Positions 60,048-64,000 of a DNA stretch of 64,000 nucleotides are shown here, piece by piece (the first letter of the stretch is position 1; each line of letters begins with the position of its first letter). Made by a program: the position numbers and the translations under genes. Origin of the DNA: Climacium dendroides (taxonomy: Eukaryota > Streptophyta > Bryopsida > Hypnales > Climaciaceae); NCBI GenBank assembly GCA_950106755.1, contig OX467087.1, forward strand, positions 12,342,047 through 12,406,046, given 5' to 3'. The notes under the pieces were generated by a model. The model ran no database searches, was not told the DNA's origin, and saw only the letters and a list, made by a program, of their open reading frames with translations.

Positions 60048-60300
60048 CTACCTCTACTCTATAATGATTGTTCATCTTGAGTGTCATGTGTTTTTAAGGT
60101 TGTTTTGAGTAGGGTATATGGAGACTTCTTTGTGGCTAATTATATTTAAGTTGCAATGAACACAAGGAATGTTCTTCATTGATTCTAATGATATAAAATT
60201 TGGAACCTTTTTTAATTATGATTTTCACAATATGTTGAATGAAGTTGACTCCAAAAAATACCAACCAAATTGTGGACAATCTTTTTGGGACATAAAATTT
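60048..60300 (+). mobile_element. Stowaway-like MITE, about 250 bp, diverged copy
   Basis: The left end CTACCTCTACTCTATAATGA is preceded by TA. The right end near 60275-60300 reads GGACAATCTTTTTGGGACAT. The interior matches the minus-strand reading of 45988-46233 over almost its whole length. An open frame running through it is a by-product. Confidence 0.75.
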
Positions 60301-61580
60301 GGACTCTCTTTGACACTAGCCAACAATGCAAATACAAAAAAAATTAAAAATATGTATCACGTGATTGCTTTTTGTAAATAGTGGCACATCATATTATTAT
60401 ATTCAAAATTTAAATTTAAAAAAAATATATTTTAAAAATTTCTTTGTATTTGCACATGATTACATCTATTGAAAGTCAAATGGCCCTCATATTTTCTAAT
60501 AGTCATGTAATATAGAAAGATTCCATGCAACAAAACATTCTCCACAAAGACATTTTTGTAGACTTCTAAAATGCATTTTCTTATGCTCAATATTATTGTT
60601 ACCTTGATTGTAACTTAACCAAATTCCTTAATGCAAAGCTAGCCTACTTTATATAGTTGGTAACTAAAATTTTGATGCAATACATTTGGTTGATATTTGT
60701 TGATTGATAATGGACTTTTTTTCGAACTATGTGTAAAAGGCCCTTGAAATGCTAACTATCATTATCCCTTGATGGGTGGTGGTGGAATCATCCTTCATAA
60801 GTTTACTTGCACAAGGATGTGCTTCACTATATAGACAAGTTGAATTTAACCTCACAGTTAAGAAAACCATGTTTTAAGTGATGTTTAATATAACAATTGA
60901 TGTCTAAATTGATGGATTTTCTATGACGTCAAGTTTAAGAACCTTTGTTTTTCGGTTAGCAATGACATCCAATGTAATAATATCACTTATGGATTGAAAG
61001 ATTATAATGTTTGATCATGAGGGTGTTAACACTGCAAAAGTGATTTGAAGTCTTTCAATCCTCTTTTTACAAGTCAAATCTAAAAATTTGGTCACCAAAA
61101 AAATATGCAATCAGAGGGCCTAACATGCATAACTTTAATCAATTTATGACTTTTCAAAACTTACTCTACAATTCTTTTCAAAGGAATTTCTAATGTGATT
61201 TTTTCTCCAAGGTCTAGTGTATTGGAGCTCATTTTCAAGAGCCTTCAACACTACAAAAAGTATAGATTGTGATGGATATACAAAATCTTGAATAGAAAAA
61301 TCATAATCATTCATTTTCAAAATTGGATTTTTGATATTAGAACTAGACTTCAAAAAGAATTTCTCATAACTATAAATTATTAAAAATAAAAATTTGATTA
61401 AATTTAATTTAACTTAAAAGTATTGTTGACACCAAAATTTGGTGCTTCAAGAATTTAAGGTTTAAATGAGAAATCCTACATTTTGCTTCACTTAATCTCC
61501 CACAAGAAATTCAAATACCACCTTAAACTCTCATTGAAAACAATTTAACATAAAACCTCCTAAACCTCTAACAAAACAAC
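60301..61580. other. AT-rich intergenic stretch, nothing recognised
   Basis: No gene or RNA recognised. At about 61250 a CACTACAAAAAG phrase resembles a CACTA end, but no partner end was found. Confidence 0.5.
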
Positions 61581-61830
61581 AATGAGGAACAACAAATTCT
61601 ATCATTGTAGATATGACTTGACTAGGTCAAAAAAACACCCAATGAAGAACAACAAATTCCATCACTGTAGATGTGACTTGACTAGGTAAAAAAAAAAATG
61701 AAGACCAACAAATTTCATCATTGTAGATATGACTTACTTAGGTAAAAAAAACACAATGAGGAATGACAAATTCTATCATTGTAGATATGATTCCATCATT
61801 GTAAATATGACTTGATTAGGTCAAAAATTC
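61581..61830. repeat. Minisatellite, four to five units of about 57-60 bp
   Basis: Units start at about 61581, 61641, 61698 and 61754, with a truncated fifth near 61791. Each contains AACAAATTCYATCATTGTAG (or a close variant) followed by ATATGACTTGACTAGGT and an A-run. Confidence 0.85.
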
Positions 61831-61839
61831 AAAAATTCA

Positions 61840-62060
61840 ACTACATTAATTAAAATATAGAGATATCTATTTTACAAAATTTTGTCTTATGACACCTTAC
61901 ATTGAACTCTTAATGAATCATATTTTTGTTATTCAATAGAATATTTTTAATATTAAAGATGCACATATAGATGTTTCCTACATATATGTACAACTAAATT
62001 TTAAAAACTCATCGCCAATGTTTTTCAATCAATTATCTTATAAACCATCGATATTAAATG
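61840..62060. repeat. Dispersed repeat R3, copy 2
   Basis: Matches 59440-59690. It is followed at 62050-62125 by a tandem duplication of ATATTAAATGAAACAATTCA with a spacing of about 53 bases. Confidence 0.6.
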
Positions 62061-62125
62061 AAACAATTCAACAAAAAACCCTAAACTCTAAATCATTAAT
62101 ATTAAATGAAACAATTCACCAAAAG

Positions 62126-64000
62126 TGGAGTTTTGTTTTGTGGAAATTCAAATTTAGTATGCTTGCTAGGAATTCTGAAAGAATTGGGGATGTTAACCTT
62201 AGAGCGCTTCGACATCCAAAAATAGGATGACGAACAAAATGCAAGCCTTACAGTAGACAAATAAAAGAGCATTTTTATCCATGAATTTTTTTGGAAGTTC
62301 CAAGGTGGGTTGTTAGTTCGCTGATGATGTTACCGACTGCAAAAGTACTAGCAATCGGAAGTAACAAAAATACAAAGTGAAACATGTTAGCTTTTGAAGA
62401 AAAATTGGAAGTGCCCATTGTGAAGTTCATGTTGGGATGCCATGGTCCTGGTGTAAAAAATTTAGCCAGGCTGTTGGATTTGGGTAGCAGTGTTAGCATT
62501 TGGACACGCATTTAATAATTCATGGGAAGAAATAAAGAAAGAGAATATGGAATAGTTTGTATTTAGTGATTTACGTACACAATAAAAGATGTCAGCAGTT
62601 GCAGGATAGGTGTCACAACAACATTTTCATAGAATGTTCAATTGTGCGGATTTGAAATGGCAATTGTCCGGTTTGAAATGTAAAGAGGATAGCGACCCCA
62701 CACCAAAAGGCAGCCACAGTCATAATTGATGAGAATTCAATGTTTTCCTTCGTTTTTAGGAAATAGTCATTCGCTCTTGATCAATAGGAAATTTTATAAA
62801 ACTAATAAAACGACTATGGAGTACAATGTAGTGGGCTAAATGGCAGTAATACCTCATAACAACAACCACCAAAACGAGAGCAATACACTTGAATTGAAGA
62901 CGATTGTAACCGCCAATTCAACATCATTGAAAAACTAATTGAACTAGCAAAAAATCATTCATCCTAATCACTGCAAACTTTGTTTTTCCTTAAAAAATAA
63001 GTTATGTAGTCATAATGAAGAGTGTCTTTCTATTTCCTTATAATGTCTAAAGAAGCAAAGCATCTCCTTTGCCTTGTACAATGTTAGATGAAAGCCATGT
63101 CATGAATTTTAGCATTCACTTTCACATTTTGCACAACTATCAATCATGCCATGCAATATTGCACTATGATTACATATTGAACCACATTTCCTTTTCGTTA
63201 CCTTGCTTGTAGTCTCAAGCAACTAGTAATCTGATTTAGGACAACTACTTCTTAGACTGTCAAGAGCATAGAGTCCTTTGCTACTTACATTTTACATTTC
63301 ACACTTCCTTCCCTACGAGAAACACACAAAACAGTTTGGCAAGTCTTGAGCTGTTGTTGAAATATGCACTTTTTACCTTTTCATTCATGTCAAAATCATG
63401 TGAATGTTGCATGATGTAACCAACCTTTGTCCTATCGCTTTAGAACAAACATCTTGTCTTTGTATTCATCAACAACTCTCGAAGTCACTAGTTTCAGAGG
63501 CCATAGAAGAAAACAGATGCTACCGTGTTTTTTGTTGCGCCTAGCACTATTGCTTGAGGTGGTGTCATGGTCAGTTCATAGAAGACAAAATTCCATCTTT
63601 GTATAACAGTCGCTCAGTCATCCTAAACTAAACCATTGAAATCGGAGCATTAGAGTCTCTAAGAAGATGTATACTGCAACTATTAAATAGCAAGTTCTTG
63701 CTACGTAAAAATATAAGAAAATGATTGTGATGAGAGAATTCAGCTCGCGGACTACATTTCCTCTTCTAGTACTATTGTGCTAAGATTCTTCGCTGGAAGG
63801 AGAGAATCCGTGAAGGAAATCCTATAGGTTTCAACAAGGACATTAACGCACTCCGTGTCCTTCTATGTCTAAACACAAACAATGAATGACAATAAGGACT
63901 ATTCATCGGACCTTCTTCACATACCAAGTTCTAGTAGAGTACCATGGTAGGAGGTGGTTGAAGCATTTGAAAGTTCTTTTGATGGAATCAGAAACTAGAG
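62126..64000. other. Intergenic stretch, nothing recognised
   Basis: Composition becomes less AT-rich after about 62640, and this might be the edge of a gene lying beyond the window. No frame, splice pattern or motif could be supported. Confidence 0.4.

Noticed and set aside
61250..61262. Possible third CACTA-type MITE end
   Set aside because: The CACTACAAAAAG phrase has no complementary end within 1 kb and does not continue into the family's inner blocks.
1..64000. CRISPR arrays, operons, prophage or plasmid features
   Set aside because: The window is plant nuclear DNA with spliced genes. The tandem repeats lack the regular spacer pattern of CRISPR.

Overview
This is a nuclear segment from a land plant. 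The evidence is the gene content: a LISCL-type GRAS factor, XAP5 CIRCADIAN TIMEKEEPER, a telobox-binding TRP-type Myb protein, an RH17-like DEAD-box helicase, a Shewanella-like phosphatase and a nepenthesin-type aspartic protease. The genes have many GT-AG introns, plant telobox promoter motifs, and CACTA-like and Stowaway-like MITEs. The lineage cannot be fixed by reading alone. Four introns inside a LISCL GRAS domain, where flowering-plant members usually have none, hint at a non-seed plant; this is a low-confidence inference.

Layout: 1-8.6 kb is AT-rich and gene-free, with dispersed repeats and a large imperfect hairpin (about 7.4-7.7 kb). 8.6-14.4 kb is the GRAS gene (+) with a long G/T-skewed leader. 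14.5-18.7 kb holds repeats, a Stowaway-ended element and a CACTA-type MITE. 19.0-22.8 kb is XCT (+, 12 exons). 22.8-28.8 kb is gene-free. 28.8-34.4 kb is the TRP-like telomere/telobox-binding gene (+, 10 exons), unusually AT-rich. 34.4-39.2 kb is gene-free apart from a hairpin and a second CACTA-type MITE. 39.3-45.3 kb is the RH17/DDX31/Dbp7-type helicase (+, 10 exons), preceded by a telobox and an overlapping upstream ORF. 46.0-46.2 kb is a complete Stowaway-like MITE. 47.6-50.3 kb is the SLP phosphatase (-, 3 exons). 50.8-55.0 kb is gene-free with repeats. 55.0-57.4 kb is the secreted aspartic protease (-, 3 exons). 57.5-64 kb is AT-rich with repeats and no recognised gene.

The six genes are independent housekeeping or regulatory loci, not a pathway cluster. 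A thematic link is that the TRP-type protein belongs to the family that binds TTTAGGG, and a double TTTAGGG telobox lies just upstream of the ribosome-biogenesis helicase. All exon models were built by eye from reading-frame continuity across GT-AG junctions and from family similarity. Every junction keeps frame, and one (RH17 exon 3/4) is uncertain. No transposase, reverse transcriptase, integrase or viral protein was recognised. I found no clearly new multi-gene system. The observations most worth a second look are the repeated colonisation of RH17 introns by one MITE family, the RH17 overlapping uORF, the compositional oddity of the TRP gene, the large hairpins, and the small GGCGTGATTC-type repeat around the protease gene.
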